From contig OX439000.1 of assembly GCA_949316495.1 (NCBI GenBank), positions 66,389,070-66,453,069 on the forward strand: DNA of 64,000 nt, read 5' to 3'. Source of the stretch: Amphiduros pacificus. Its lineage: Eukaryota > Annelida > Polychaeta > Phyllodocida > Hesionidae. Of the stretch, positions 1 through 11,546 are shown piece after piece. The number at the start of each line of letters is the position of its first letter. Positions within the stretch are counted from its first letter, which is position 1. A program made the position numbers and the translations under genes. Below the pieces are notes generated by a model. The model was not told the DNA's origin, did not search any database, and saw only the letters and a program-made list of their open reading frames with translations.

Positions 1-1957
1 ATGTCACTTAACAGACGTCAAGGAAACTCTGACAAAACATTGTGAGGAAATAAGATCAGAGATCAGGTGTAATTTCTCCAGAGACGTGTATTTATGCTGT
101 ATATACAGGCATATGTGTTACTCTCTCACAAGGTAGTTAGACTGGATCAGTATATATTTGTTGTACTCAGACCAGAATGATGTTAAACAGATAACACTAA
201 TATGAGAAGTGAACAAAAGTGTCAGAGTGCTTCAAGAAATTAACACAAAGAGCATATTTGTGATAAATTTAACATACTCTGTGACATGATGTGAGATGAT
301 GTTTATCATTTGCTTTTGAGGTGGCATATGTTCAGATATTATCCATTCTTACTGAAAGCCTCAGGTGAAATTCCAGCAAGAATCATCAGGCCATCTGAGA
401 TTGCAACATGTCCCACTTTGTATAGAACTCTATCTATTTGCTTTGTGACGTTACAGCCCACATTGGGACGATTCTTAAACATCTTGCAAGATGCCTCAAT
501 TGTGTGTTGTGCTATTTTTTTCAAATCGGGCTTTCATTTTCGAAATGCTGGACTTCGTGGATCCTAATAAATATTGTTTTAAATAATAAATGAAAGCATT
601 TACCCCTCCATTCTTAAAAGATCTGTTCCCAAGCAGAACTTCAAAGTGCAAAATATGTTGTGGTGCAATGGTGTGAATAGATCTGAATTCTGCAAATATT
701 TTCCCATGTGCCATAATAGCCTGTCATCATTTTATAAATATAAATTATCCATATTTCAGAGAAAATTAACATTTAACAAAAACCAAAGCAGGCAGATGCA
801 TCAGGATTTGCCAGAATTAAGTAAACCAGAAGTTGCAGAAACTGGAAGGGGCAGGAAAAAAATGAATGATAATTTTGAAATGGAATATTTGTTTAAAAAT
901 AAACATACATGATTGAAAGTAATATTATGGACTATGGACTGCATATAATACAGGGAAGGTGTAAACAATATCTAATTTTGTATGGAAAGACATGACATGC
1001 TGTGAATTAAATGTGAAGAAAAGTGTTAACATAGTAACAGATATGAATGTTCGTGCAATGCTTATGGTAGGCAGATAGAAAATAACCTTCCAGTGGGATA
1101 TAATTATTCATGATATTATGAATAATGCAGTCAAGACAATAAAGAGAGGGGTGGCCAAGTAGGAAACAGAGCTTCATTGTTAACAGCCATAAACACTAGC
1201 ATTAAGAAAAAAAATCAATTAATTTTGGATGAGTAAGATTTGTAGGAAAGGCTAGCGGTGAATTTAGCCAGGCATGTGGGGTGCAACAGAGACTTTGATG
1301 TGGTCAATGTCCGCAGTCGTATCCATCAACACACTCATTTATTATGGAACACCATGCTCTACTACAGGTTAGGTGCCATTGCCGGTGTCGACGACCACCC
1401 ACCAAACAAAGGCATAAACAATTATGCAAGACTATGGCTCTTTTTGTACTCTCCAAATTCTCCAAATTGCCATTCTCTGGTGAATGGAAACTATGAAAAA
1501 ACCTTGACTCAAGAATCTAGCCTAGGAAATGGTCTGAAGTGTTAAGACTTGTGGGAGCAATCATAATTGATCTAATTAAAGCTGTAAGTTGAAAAAAACA
1601 TTTCTACATGATGTATTGACAGTCTCCATACAATTAGTGCTGAATGAAAAAAAGTTTAATGACAGATGCATAAATCTTATTGCTCAAATAATGGTTTGGA
1701 AAAGAGGGTATCTGCTTAGCGTATGCTTAGTTATACACAGAATAATCAGGCAGAGATGCTAACACCTACATAATGACACTGCAGCGATGATATGAATCAA
1801 CACTATTACTCAGGATAGATCATTGGCCACACAATAAATGCTAATTGGTGAGAAGTGGACAGAGTTGAAGTGATTATTGTTGTCGTGTGTAGCGATCTCT
1901 TGCTCTATCTGGGCCATAATAGGCAATAGGCCACTGCACAGTTCCTCATTTCCATTG
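1..1957. other. Unannotated AT-rich non-coding stretch
   Basis: No gene, RNA or clear repeat is visible. The open frames here (for example 310-567 plus and 496-714 minus) are under 100 codons, overlap one another on opposite strands and show no domain I recognise. Base composition is the AT-rich background seen over most of the window. Confidence 0.6.
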
Positions 1958-2206
1958 CTCACTGAATTGCCTCAAAACCTGGCGAAAGAAGGTGTGCAAG
2001 CCTGGTGGTGGTCAGAGGCGTATGACAAGGGGACCCAGCATGAGCACTGACATCCCAAGCGGAGTATGGTGCAAGCCAAGTGGAGCGTAGTGGTGGATGC
2101 CACGCGTAAGCTGTTCCTCTGTGTGATATCCATACATACATAGTGCTGCTGATCTTGCCTCAGACACACCCAGCACTGTGCGCACCTTATCCCTGTGTTT
2201 TAATCT

Positions 2207-2225
2207 CACACGAGTCACTCGTGTG
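2207..2225. repeat. Perfect 19-bp palindrome
   Basis: Reads CACACGAGTCACTCGTGTG: two 9-base arms around a single central C. It could bind a dimeric protein or be a decayed transposon end. No second copy was seen in the window. Confidence 0.75.
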
Positions 2226-2253
2226 AAGACATTGAGAGTCACAAAGACAAGAG

Positions 2254-2310
2254 AGCGGGCAAAGCGGGCAAAGCGGGCAGAGCGGGCATAGCGGGCATAG
2301 CGGGCAGAGC
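2254..2310. repeat. 9-bp GC-rich minisatellite
   Basis: Six consecutive copies of AGCGGGCAW-type units (the last base is A, G or T) plus a partial copy. The unit is three codons long. This explains the repetitive CPL and ARF-type peptides in minus-strand frames here, and they should not be read as protein. Confidence 0.9.
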
Positions 2311-2470
2311 AAGGGTGGTTTATTATAGCAGCGTGGGGCATATCCACAGGTGAGTTCTCCATATACTCCGTCAGCTTTCTCTTCATCTCTCGTGCATGCA
2401 CGCATTGCTCTGCTCACCACAAATGCATGCTAATCACGAAGCAATTACCACCACCTTACTCTCAACTCGC

Positions 2471-3701
2471 GGAGCTAATATTTCCTATCATTGGCAGTCA
2501 AACATCACTGGCTCACTTATGAAGAGAAAATGACATGTTGCCCTTTCAAACACAGGGTATTTAACAGCCCTTCTACTCACTGCAGGATGAAACAACCTGT
2601 TACTTCTTGTATATGATGATAAATACATGAAGTCAAGTTTGTAATATTGATTTTCAAAAATCTTATAATGAAGCTTAACAGTTAGCAATTTATTTTAAAA
2701 TGTTGAAAATAATCATGTTTAAAATCTAAATTATGACTTTCATCCCTTTAAAAAGTCTAGCTATGAGATTAGGAAAATATTGTGCTGCAATATTATTAAT
2801 GTTTTGAATAGTTATAACAATTATACAGTGATGTTTTTGATTAATTATCAGTAGAATCTGGTTTCCAGCTTTAACTTAATAGTGCATGGTTTGCGAAGTG
2901 GAAATTTAAGGAATGAATTATTTTAAGATCCTTGTAAATATGCCAAACAGGTGATCCATGGCAATGTTTAAAAAAATATATCATTATTCTAAATATTTCA
3001 TTAATATGAGTTAATAAATTGCTGAAATATACCCTATCAAACTTATGGTTTCACAGAAATGTAAAGCGACGTCTTTAGAGGTCCATGCACCTAAAATGTT
3101 GAATAGAATACCAACAAAAAGTTGACTACACTGAACATCTTGTATTAACAAGAATAATGATCAAAATTCTGAAATGTACTTATTCCACAACTTATATACT
3201 TATGTTATCTAAAATAAGATGTTTGTCCTTAATATCTATACCATAATGACAACAAACAATATTGTCTGCAACATCCATCGTAGTCAAAACAAGTGTTGAT
3301 TTTTAAAAATCAAGCTCACGTAAGTTTGCGAAATCCCTTGGTAAAATCAAAGGCAAAATCCATGAAAACCTTCTTACTCTACTATGCACTCACAAATCAC
3401 TTCTGAAACAAAAGCACCATCTGATGGTGTAAGCAGAAAAAACGTGCCAAAACATGGCCGCCATGGACCGATAATCGGGGTATGTTCCTTAGACTTACGG
3501 CTTAATCATCTTGAAACCTCGAACATCTAGCCCTAAAGGCAAAACAAACGCAAGCGAAAACGGACTTTTTTTACTTGTTTACTGAGGTTTGACTGCCCAT
3601 CATTATATTTTATCTAAATAACACTAAGATGTATCAGCCCACACAAAAATTAAAGCTTTGTCTATTACAACAACCTGATAAAGTCCATATATTATGATGC
3701 T
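2471..3701. other. Unannotated AT-rich stretch
   Basis: No supported gene or repeat. A GCCGCCATGG motif near 3468 looks like an ideal start-codon context, but the frame stops after three codons, so I do not read it as a start. The sequence turns less AT-rich at about 3430-3560, with no feature I can name. Confidence 0.55.
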
Positions 3702-5110
3702 TGACTGTTCACCCGGGTATGATGTTCATCACAGATACCAAATCTGTCAATCAAGTTAAATCATCCTACCAAAAATGACAGCTCAATCACTTTATATCAA
3801 ATTCAAAGTCAAAGTTTCAAGTTTAGTTACTGTATGATAGCCAAAATGAAAGTTTTTTGCACAAAATGTTGAAGTGTCCATTGAAGTGTGACTGTTCAGT
3901 GAAGTATGACTTTCATCTTGGTTACCAATGCTATTCCTTAATATGTATCATCCTGCCAAAAATGGTAGCTCTATCAATGATAGCCACGGACTAAAATTCT
4001 TATCAATAATTTCTGTGATGTGTGACTGCTCAGCCAAGCATGAATTTTATTTGATACCAAAAGTGTAAATCAAGTTGCACTATGCATCCAAAAATAACAG
4101 CTCCTGCCATAATATTTTTCATTTGATGTCAAATTTAAAGTTCTAAAAAGTTCAGTGAGGTATGACTGCTCACTCAAGCATGAATATTTCAACAAGTCCC
4201 TATGGAGAACCTTATGATACACATTTCCACCAAGATTCAAGTTTGGATGTTGATTAATAGCCAAGATGAAAGACACGGCAAAGTTTTTCTGCAAAATCTT
4301 GAACTTCTCACTGAAGGGTGACTGTTCACTGAAGCACAACTTTCATTTAAGTAATGCCTCAGTCACATTTGCACCGGGGAGTTTATAAGCAACAATCTGA
4401 GAGATGCCGTAGCTGTGGTCAGATTATACACAGGTGCTGCACGACACTTGTTAGATGAGATGTCAAAGACGTCTGCAGGATATCCTGAAGACGTCTGTCT
4501 CATTGACAGACGTCTGTGAGATATCCTAAAGACGTCTGTCTCATTTGCCAGACGTCTGAAGGACGTCCTAAAGAAGTCTATGTGGCATCGTAGGGAGCCC
4601 GTCAGATCATCTGACAATGGCCTGTGAACACATCAAATAAAAATAACCCTATTTTCACCGCACGATGCCACCGGCAGCCCAAAGATAATCTGCCGATGTC
4701 CCTGCGGGACACTGCCGGGACCCTGCCGGGACCCTGCCGTGTACTTTAAGATGATATTTGCTGATAAGACATCGGGGAAACACCGGCAACTTTTATGTTC
4801 CAGATAAAAGTTCCCGATGACCCGCCCGACGTCTTAAAGATGCCCAATTGTGGCCGATGATCTCCCGGTGCCCGCACGGCAATCTGAACTGCCTGCCGAT
4901 TTTGTAAAAAATACCCATCGGCCGGGCATCTAAACTGAAATCGGCGCAAATGTGACTGAGGCATAACTAACACTTCTCTCCAAGATGTGTCATCCCACCA
5001 ATAATGATAACCCTATCATAATATCCAGTGAATATAGCTCATGGCTCTAAAAGTTGATTGAAGGACAGACAGACAGAGAGTGACATCTAATCTCACTGAC
5101 AACTGTCACA
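3702..5110. repeat. Degenerate long-unit tandem repeat, split by a MITE
   Basis: The motif TGACTGYTCA recurs at 3702, 3889, 4023, 4163 and 4319, so units are about 134-187 bp. A second shared block, ATAGCCAARATGAAAG followed by a TTTTTGCAAAAT-like stretch, occurs near 3837 and 4256. After the inserted MITE (4355-4963) the array resumes with GTGTCATCCCACC, matching the TATCATCCTGCC block near 3946. It ends at a GGACAGACAGACAG run near 5068. The copies are strongly diverged, which suggests an old array. Confidence 0.65.
4355..4963. mobile_element. Complete 609-bp MITE, PIF/Harbinger-like (TAA duplication)
   Basis: Inverted ends read TGCCTCAGTCACATTTGC on the left and the reverse complement GCAAATGTGACTGAGGCA on the right. 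Each end is flanked by TAA (4352-4354 and 4964-4966). A 3-bp TAA/TTA target duplication is the hallmark of the PIF/Harbinger superfamily, so that placement is inferred from the duplication alone. No transposase frame is present, so the copy is non-autonomous. Inside, 4448-4570 carries a local repeat built on AGACGTCTG and GATATCCT, and 4700-4740 carries short CTGCCGGGACC repeats. Related copies lie at 27473-27910 and 48547-48878. It sits inside the degenerate array at 3702-5110, so it arrived after that array formed. Confidence 0.85.
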
Positions 5111-5777
5111 GGCAAGACAAAAACTACAATATCACAATATATCCTTTCTGCAATATAGTAGTTCATCAAAAGTCTTTTCCCTATTACAGTTTGAGCCAAA
5201 CACATTTGGTCATGCATGAATATGATGAAATGAGGTCATGCATGGTCATCCCATGACTATAATTTGATGAACATGACATAAGCATGACTGCATAGTCCAA
5301 GCTACATCTGTTGTTGACAAGATTGAAGTTGAGGCACTGTGACAATTTATGGAATTAAATCAATACTTTTGTCATAATAGCTTGGCAGATGTCATAAATG
5401 ACAATGTGTGAAATTGCTAATTGTGCAGCATACACGACTACATTGTTATCACCTGTTTTCATATCCCACATCCTCCATTGTGTAAATTCAGATGGTATTA
5501 CATGGTCAGAAAGTTTGGTCTTTGTCATTTATGATAGTCACCATAGCAGGGTGTGTGGTGGATCTCAGGGCATTTGAATGGTCCAGGAGGGAAAAGAGTT
5601 AAGTCATATCTATAAACCTATAAATCTTTGAAAAAAATGGAAAAATCATGTCAAATATAACATCATAGCATTGAGGAAAGACTTCAAGACTCCATTAATT
5701 ATTTTTTTGTGACCAACGCAACAAACAAACAGATTTGAAATGTCCACAAAACCATAACGTTTCATGAACAGGATGTA
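5111..5777. other. Unannotated stretch between repeats
   Basis: AT-rich sequence with no supported gene, RNA or repeat. No open frame of note. Confidence 0.6.
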
Positions 5778-6465
5778 CCGTATTTACTAGAATATAAGGC
5801 GAGGTTTTCGTACCCAAACCATTAGTTCATGTTTGGCGGGTCGTCTTATACATGAGGGCAACCTGTGGACAGTGATTTACAGCAAAAATAATTGGCTTTA
5901 TCGGCATGAAACACGATCTCATCATTGCACAATATATTAATATTTCCATGCGATTTTAATACACTGTGGTGGCACTCCGATTGTTTTTGTGCCAAAAATA
6001 AAAGCCTCTCCCACTTTTCAGAATGGCAACCTCGCATTGCGTAAGCATATTTAAGCATTGTGAAACTCACATTTTCTCCGACTTTTGCGTAATTTACTCT
6101 TATTAAATGATGGCGGACTACTGTTGAGACATGGTAAAATATTTCTATGTGTATTATAAGCCAAATATATAAATTATATCGCCATTGAGGGAGTTTGTAT
6201 CTGGACAATATGAGCGAAGTTTTTTGCACCCGGAAGTGCTGTAAATCACCGTCCACAGGTCGTCCTCTTGTATAAGAGTTCTTGTTGCGTAAGCATATTT
6301 ACGTTTCAATTTAAAAATGGCCGCCAAACTTGAATGGCAGCAGTGCTGATGTCTCGAGAAAAACTGACTCATCTTATATTCGGAAAATGGTCTTTTCAAG
6401 CAAAATAACATCAATTTGGGGGGGTTGTCTTATACACAAGTCGTCTTATATTCGAGTAAACACGG
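5778..6465. mobile_element. 688-bp non-autonomous fold-back/TIR element
   Basis: The left end reads CCGTATTTACTAGAATATAA. The right end, in reverse complement, reads CCGTGTTTACTCGAATATAA, continuing GACGA where the left has GGCGA. A second, inner inverted repeat of about 40 bp pairs 5844-5883 with 6238-6277 at roughly 85-90% identity by eye. The motif TTGCGTAAGCATATTTA also occurs twice in direct orientation (near 6038 and 6285). I could not find a clean target duplication, so the superfamily is left open. The open frames on the minus strand (5846-6256 and 6154-6414) show no transposase similarity and arise by chance across the inverted repeats. Confidence 0.7.
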
Positions 6466-8074
6466 GACACATATTTCAATGCAGCAAGATGAATGAGTGG
6501 ATAAGATAAGGACACAAACGCTGTTTAACAATTTGAGATCTCTTTGATGAACCTCAGTAAATCATAGGGCATATGGAGTAACAAATGAATTCCAATTACA
6601 ATTTTTAAAATGATTTTTCCATATATCAGTAAACTATGCATTGATAATCTTCCCTCGCTCCTATTCCCCTCTGAGAGGCCTGACATGTGCCATAATCCTC
6701 CTAATATTTCGGGACTAAAACTCGGCATAGGAGTCTCTGACATATCACCACATTCTTCACCTCATCCTGGTGGCAATGACAAGTGATATACATACATTTT
6801 AGTGTGAGAAAGTTTTTTTAACTCAATATTTACTTGATCGAGATACCAAGACCACACATGTGATGTCCATATATAGACCATAGAATAGTATTTCATGAGG
6901 TATCTATGATAGCCTCTGTCCAGAATACAAATATGTTCTGAATGCCAGACAAGCAGAAGTCCCTTTCTACTCTTCCAAGATATCACACTCATTTCATTAC
7001 AATACAAAGTGTGCATCTCTTGACTATTTCAGAAATAAGCAGGGAAGTCCTGATAATCCTGCTAAATTTGAGTTTGCAAGTCCATTATAGGTTAATTATT
7101 TGTTGTTATATATATTATTGAATCTAATCCTATTTCAGTCACATTTTGCATTATATTGTGAGTAGTCTTTCAATAGGATAATTTTTTTGATTTTGTATAT
7201 GGAATTAAGAAATATGTTAGAAAAAAAGCGAATAACATTTTAAGAATTGCTGTGAGGGTTAAGCAGGATAACACACATAATTGTTTTCTTAATTGTTATA
7301 GAAATGGTCAATGTTCAAAGACAAACTTTTGAAAGTAAAAAATATACACCTTCTAGATTTATTGCAAAATATTTATGACACAATATGGATCTTTGGCTTG
7401 ATAAAAAGGTTTTGCAATTTTGAATAAGTTTGAAGGATCAATACTGTTTTCCATGTCATTTCGACTGAATAATATAAATAACAGACATTAAAACAGATCA
7501 GTTATCATAAAGAAAAATCTAATATTTCAAAACGCATGTAATAAAACACTTATGTGTGGTGAGGACATGCAACTTTTCATGAAATCTTATTTTCTGTGGC
7601 ACAGCCTCAAGTTATCTCAATGAAAAACACATTTGTGTGAGATGGAGCTGAGCTGAGTGCACACAGCGGCTCGTGTCTGCCTGTGGATTAGCACCAACTG
7701 ATCATTACTAATGTGGAGAACCATAACACAGAACTCATTAAGGCCTCAGGGCTGTGACAGGCGAATCAAGTACAAGGCTAAATCGGTGCTCGGCTGGTAA
7801 ATATTTAATGTTTGTTCTGATGAGGAGAGGGGCGGGAAGTGTGGGACATACCCACAATGTCAACTGTCTTGCTTCCATTACTTGCCATTTTGTCTCCTCC
7901 TGTTACATACTGCTTGTATTCTTACTCACTGGAAATATTCATATTTACTTCATATTCAAATGATTCACAGTCAAACTGTATTAGGTAACTTCTGGTTCCA
8001 TTATGATTATTAACTTCTCTTCTTATCTATATATCTTAATATGGGTAGAAGCCAGTAAACAAGGGGGGATATGA
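6466..8074. other. Unannotated AT-rich stretch
   Basis: No supported gene. A modestly GC-richer segment at about 7640-7870 includes AGAGGGGCGGGAAGTG near 7824. It might be a conserved non-coding element, but nothing in the sequence alone proves this. Minus-strand frames at 6525-7016 are short and unrecognised. Confidence 0.55.
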
Positions 8075-8206
8075 ATGAGCAGGTTGTTCAAATACAATGA
8101 TAAGCAGAGGAAAGCCATTGAATTGTACTATGATAGTGGTGAGGAATAACAAGATATAATTGGAGAAAGAGGGATGTCAGTTCATGGGGGCTTAAAAACA
8201 AGATTG
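8075..8206 (+). other. Possible decayed helix-turn-helix transposase N-terminus
   Basis: Translated from 8075, the sequence gives KYNDKQRKAIELYYDSG, then a stop after codon 24, then in the same frame DIIGERGMS and LKTRLK. The spacing of K-Y-x-D-x-Q-R, SG, I-x-E-x-G-M-S and the final basic helix resembles the HTH motif at the start of many DNA transposases. The match is short, interrupted and made by eye, and no DDE domain follows. It may well be chance. Confidence 0.2.
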
Positions 8207-9562
8207 AAATAGAATGAGGCAGGTTTGAAGGAGGATTATGACATAATTGTTAGCTATATCATTCATTTAGCGGGAGAAAAGAGTATGATCTAAAAGAAAG
8301 TTAATCCATTGTAAAAGAAATTATACACAGGTTGATGCCTTGTCCATAATTCATTTTTAATGATGATCTTGACCATTATGATATAAAACTAAGTTCATAG
8401 GAATGAGCATCAAACTCTTCCGTTGATTCCAAACATGTTTGGTAACCATTTAGTGATCAAACATGACTAAATCATTTTTTTTTGTTTTCAAAAATAATTT
8501 TCTGATAATAATATCATTTTTATAAGAAATTAGGTAACCAACACACACACACATTTTGACGTACTCATGATTTGTTCTTGAGATGTTGCTGTCAGGTAGG
8601 ACAAGGTCACCAATATTTAACATAATTCTACTGTACATTATTTTTCAATATTGTTGTTAAGGAATAGGTCCTATATATAGACATGACAAATTATTCTCTT
8701 CAAAGGTTCCCAAGATGATTTTTTCTCATTTGATTCAGGATTTTGTTTGAATGCTCCAGGTATAATTCTCACTTACAATATACATAACAGATGGCATCTC
8801 CTTCCAATTAGTACAAACCCATCTATCAGAGGAGTGCGTGGCTAATTAGCTTAAGGTCTCCAAACTGGTGCTAAATAATTACTGAACTTAAAAAGGTTTG
8901 GAAATAAATATCAATTTGAGCACCCACCAGAATGAAACAAGTATTATATAATACTTATTACTGAAGTACATAAGTTGAGATGAGTATCAGATCCAAAAGA
9001 CAAAATTTAAAATTTCCATGACATACAATTCATATCCTCCAACACATATGATCCATTTTCATGTCTGAAGTAGGAATATGGTATAAACAATGTTTTTTAT
9101 TTTTGTCGAGCTTTGGTCAAGAAATGTCTTCATTGAGTGAAAATAACTAAAACCCACATTGAGGTTTTACTCTTATTTTTGTGTTGGCAGTGAAAAAAAA
9201 CCTGTCTGGCTTTTCTACGGTCTCCGGCAATAAACAAATTCCCTTATAATCTATGCCTGACACTCACTGCCGCTTGCATGCCTAACACCCACTATTTATC
9301 CCCGCCACAACATTTATAAAGGTGCAACATATAATTTCTGCAAGGTACAAGGGTTTTTATACATTTATGAAGTCGGGTGATAACATTTATTCTGCAGTTT
9401 GGTAGAAACCTGTGACATATGCAATGGTTTATATGGTACATGCCTGTACAAGTTTAGAAGTTACTAACAAATTTATGTTCATGCTCTCACATAGAATTTG
9501 ATAATATGACAGTGATTGCCATGTTAGTGATTTACAAACATTATAACAAGATGATTTCACCC
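8207..9562. other. Unannotated AT-rich stretch
   Basis: Contains only a short CA run near 8540 and a local near-duplication around ATGCCTGACACTCACTGCC (about 9254) and ATGCCTAACACCCACT (about 9279). No supported gene. Confidence 0.55.
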
Positions 9563-11392
9563 ATTAATAATGTCATGTGAGCTGATCTGCAATGTGTAAA
9601 AATGCCACTTGGACCGCCAATATTTGTTGGCCTATGGTGTGTGATTAATGTCACTCCAGTGGACAGACAACATACTTTACAGGAGGTGATCTGTTCTGTG
9701 TGGTATATGTCACTTGTCACTGGGACAGCAACATGCGTTATGTGAGCTGATCTGCCATGTGTGGTATATATCACTGGGACAGCAACATGTGTCATGTGAG
9801 CTGATCTGCCATGTGTGGTATATATCACTGGGACAGCAACATGTGTCATGTGAGCTGATCTGCCATGTGTGGTATATGTCACTTGTCACTGGGACAGCAA
9901 CATGCGTTATGTGAGCTGATCTGCCATGTGTGGTATATATCACTGGGACAGCAACATGTGTTATGTGAGCTGATCTGCCATGTGTGGTATATATCACTGG
10001 GACAGCAACATGTGTCATGTGAGCTGATCTGCCATGTGTGGTATATGTCACTGGGACAGCAACATGTGTCATGTGAGCTGATCTGCCATGTGTGGTATAT
10101 GTCACTTGTCACTGGGACAGCAACATGTGTTATGTGAGCTGATCTGCCATGTGTGGTATATATCACTGGGACAGCAACATGTGTTATGTGAGCTGATCTG
10201 CCATGTGTGGTATATATCACTGGGACAGCAACATGTGTCATGTGAGCTGATCTGCCATGTGTGGTATATATCACTGGGACAGCAACATGTGTCATGTGAG
10301 CTGATCTGCCATGTGTGGTATATGTCACTTGTCACTGGGACAGCAACATGTGTTATGTGAGCTGATCTGCCATGTGTGGTATATATCACTGGGACAGCAA
10401 CATGTGTTATGTGAGCTGATCTGCCATGTGTGGTATATGTCACTTGTCACTGGGACAGCAACATGTGTTATGTGAGCTGATCTGCCATGTGTGGTATATG
10501 TCACTTGTCATTGGGACAGCAACATGTGTTATGTGAGCTGATCTGCCATGTGTGGTATATATCACTGGGACAGCAACATGTGTTATGTGAGCTGATCTGC
10601 CATGTGTGGTATATATCACTGGGACAGCAACATGTGTTATGTGAGCTGATCTGCCATGTCTGGTATATATCACTTGTCACTGGGACAGCAACATGTGTTA
10701 TGTGAGCTGATCTGCCATGTGTGGTATATATCACTGGGACAGCAACATGTGTTATGTGAGCTGATCTGCCATGTGTGGTATATATCACTGGGACAGCAAC
10801 ATGTGTCATGTGAGCTGATCTGCCATGTGTGGTATATATCACTTGTCACTGGGACAGCAACATGTGTTATGTGAGCTGATCTGCCATGTGTGGTATATGT
10901 CACTTGTCATTGGGACAGCAACATGTGTTATGTGAGCTGATCTGCCATGTGTGGTACATGTCACTTGTCACTGGGACAGCAACATGTGTTATGTGAGCTG
11001 ATCTGCCATGTGTGGTACATGTCACTTGTCACTGGGACAGCAACATGTGTTATGTGAGCTGATCTGCCATGTGTGGTATATGTCACTTGTCACTGGGACA
11101 GCAACATGTGTCATGTGAGCTGATCTGCCATGTGTGGTATATATCACTGGGACAGCAACATGTGTCATGTGAGCTGATCTGCCATGTGTGGTATATGTCA
11201 CTTGTCACTGGGACAGCAACATGTGTTATGTGAGCTGATCTGCCATGTGTGGTATATGTCACTTGTCACTGGGACAGTAACATGTGTTATGTGAGCTGAT
11301 CTGCCATGTGTGGTACATGTCACTGGGACAGCAACATGTGTTATGTGAGCTGATCTGCCATGTGTGGTATATGTCACTTGGATAGCCAACAT
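9563..11392. repeat. 54/61-bp satellite array, about 30 copies
   Basis: Head-to-tail units contain GAGCTGATCTGCCATGTGTG and ACTGGGACAGCAACATG. Most are 54 bp. Others are 61 bp because of an extra TTGTCAC next to the TCAC. The two lengths are intermixed. Units at the left edge (9563-9710) are strongly decayed and those in the middle are nearly identical, as expected from unequal exchange. Because 54 is a multiple of three, open frames of 60-149 codons appear on both strands. They are not genes. One decayed unit lies beyond the inserted SINEs at 12041-12100. Confidence 0.95.
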
Positions 11393-11533
11393 GTTATTCT
11401 GGTCTTTGTTATCTTTGTACTGACAACCTTTATAGGATGATTCTCGTCGAAGTAGAAGCCTTCGACCAGGACACAGTAACCCACTCTTTTTGAAGAATCA
11501 TAGGGAATCTTTCTTTTGCCTTATCACATAGAG

Positions 11534-11546
11534 ATGATAACATAAG
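11534..11546. repeat. Target-site duplication, left copy (inner SINE)
   Basis: ATGATAACATAAG, identical to 11857-11869. The pair brackets the SINE at 11547-11856. Confidence 0.9.

Larger units (their letters stand above)
1958..2470. other. GC-richer unique patch of unknown role
   Basis: This patch stands out from its AT-rich surroundings. It contains a perfect 19-bp palindrome and a 9-bp tandem array, both listed separately. Overlapping minus-strand frames of up to 129 codons run across it, but part of their length comes from the 9-bp array, which keeps any frame open. I recognise no protein family. It could be a regulatory region, a decayed transposon or an old coding fragment. The sequence does not decide between these. 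Confidence 0.4.

Noticed and set aside
1258-1545. 95-codon plus frame
   Set aside because: It starts at GTG, not ATG, and has no recognisable motif.
3462-3482. Ideal Kozak-like GCCGCCATGG
   Set aside because: The frame stops after three codons.
9541-11392. Many overlapping open frames of 60-149 codons on both strands
   Set aside because: They come from a 54-bp unit (18 codons) without stops. The 61-bp units shift the frame, and no frame is favoured.
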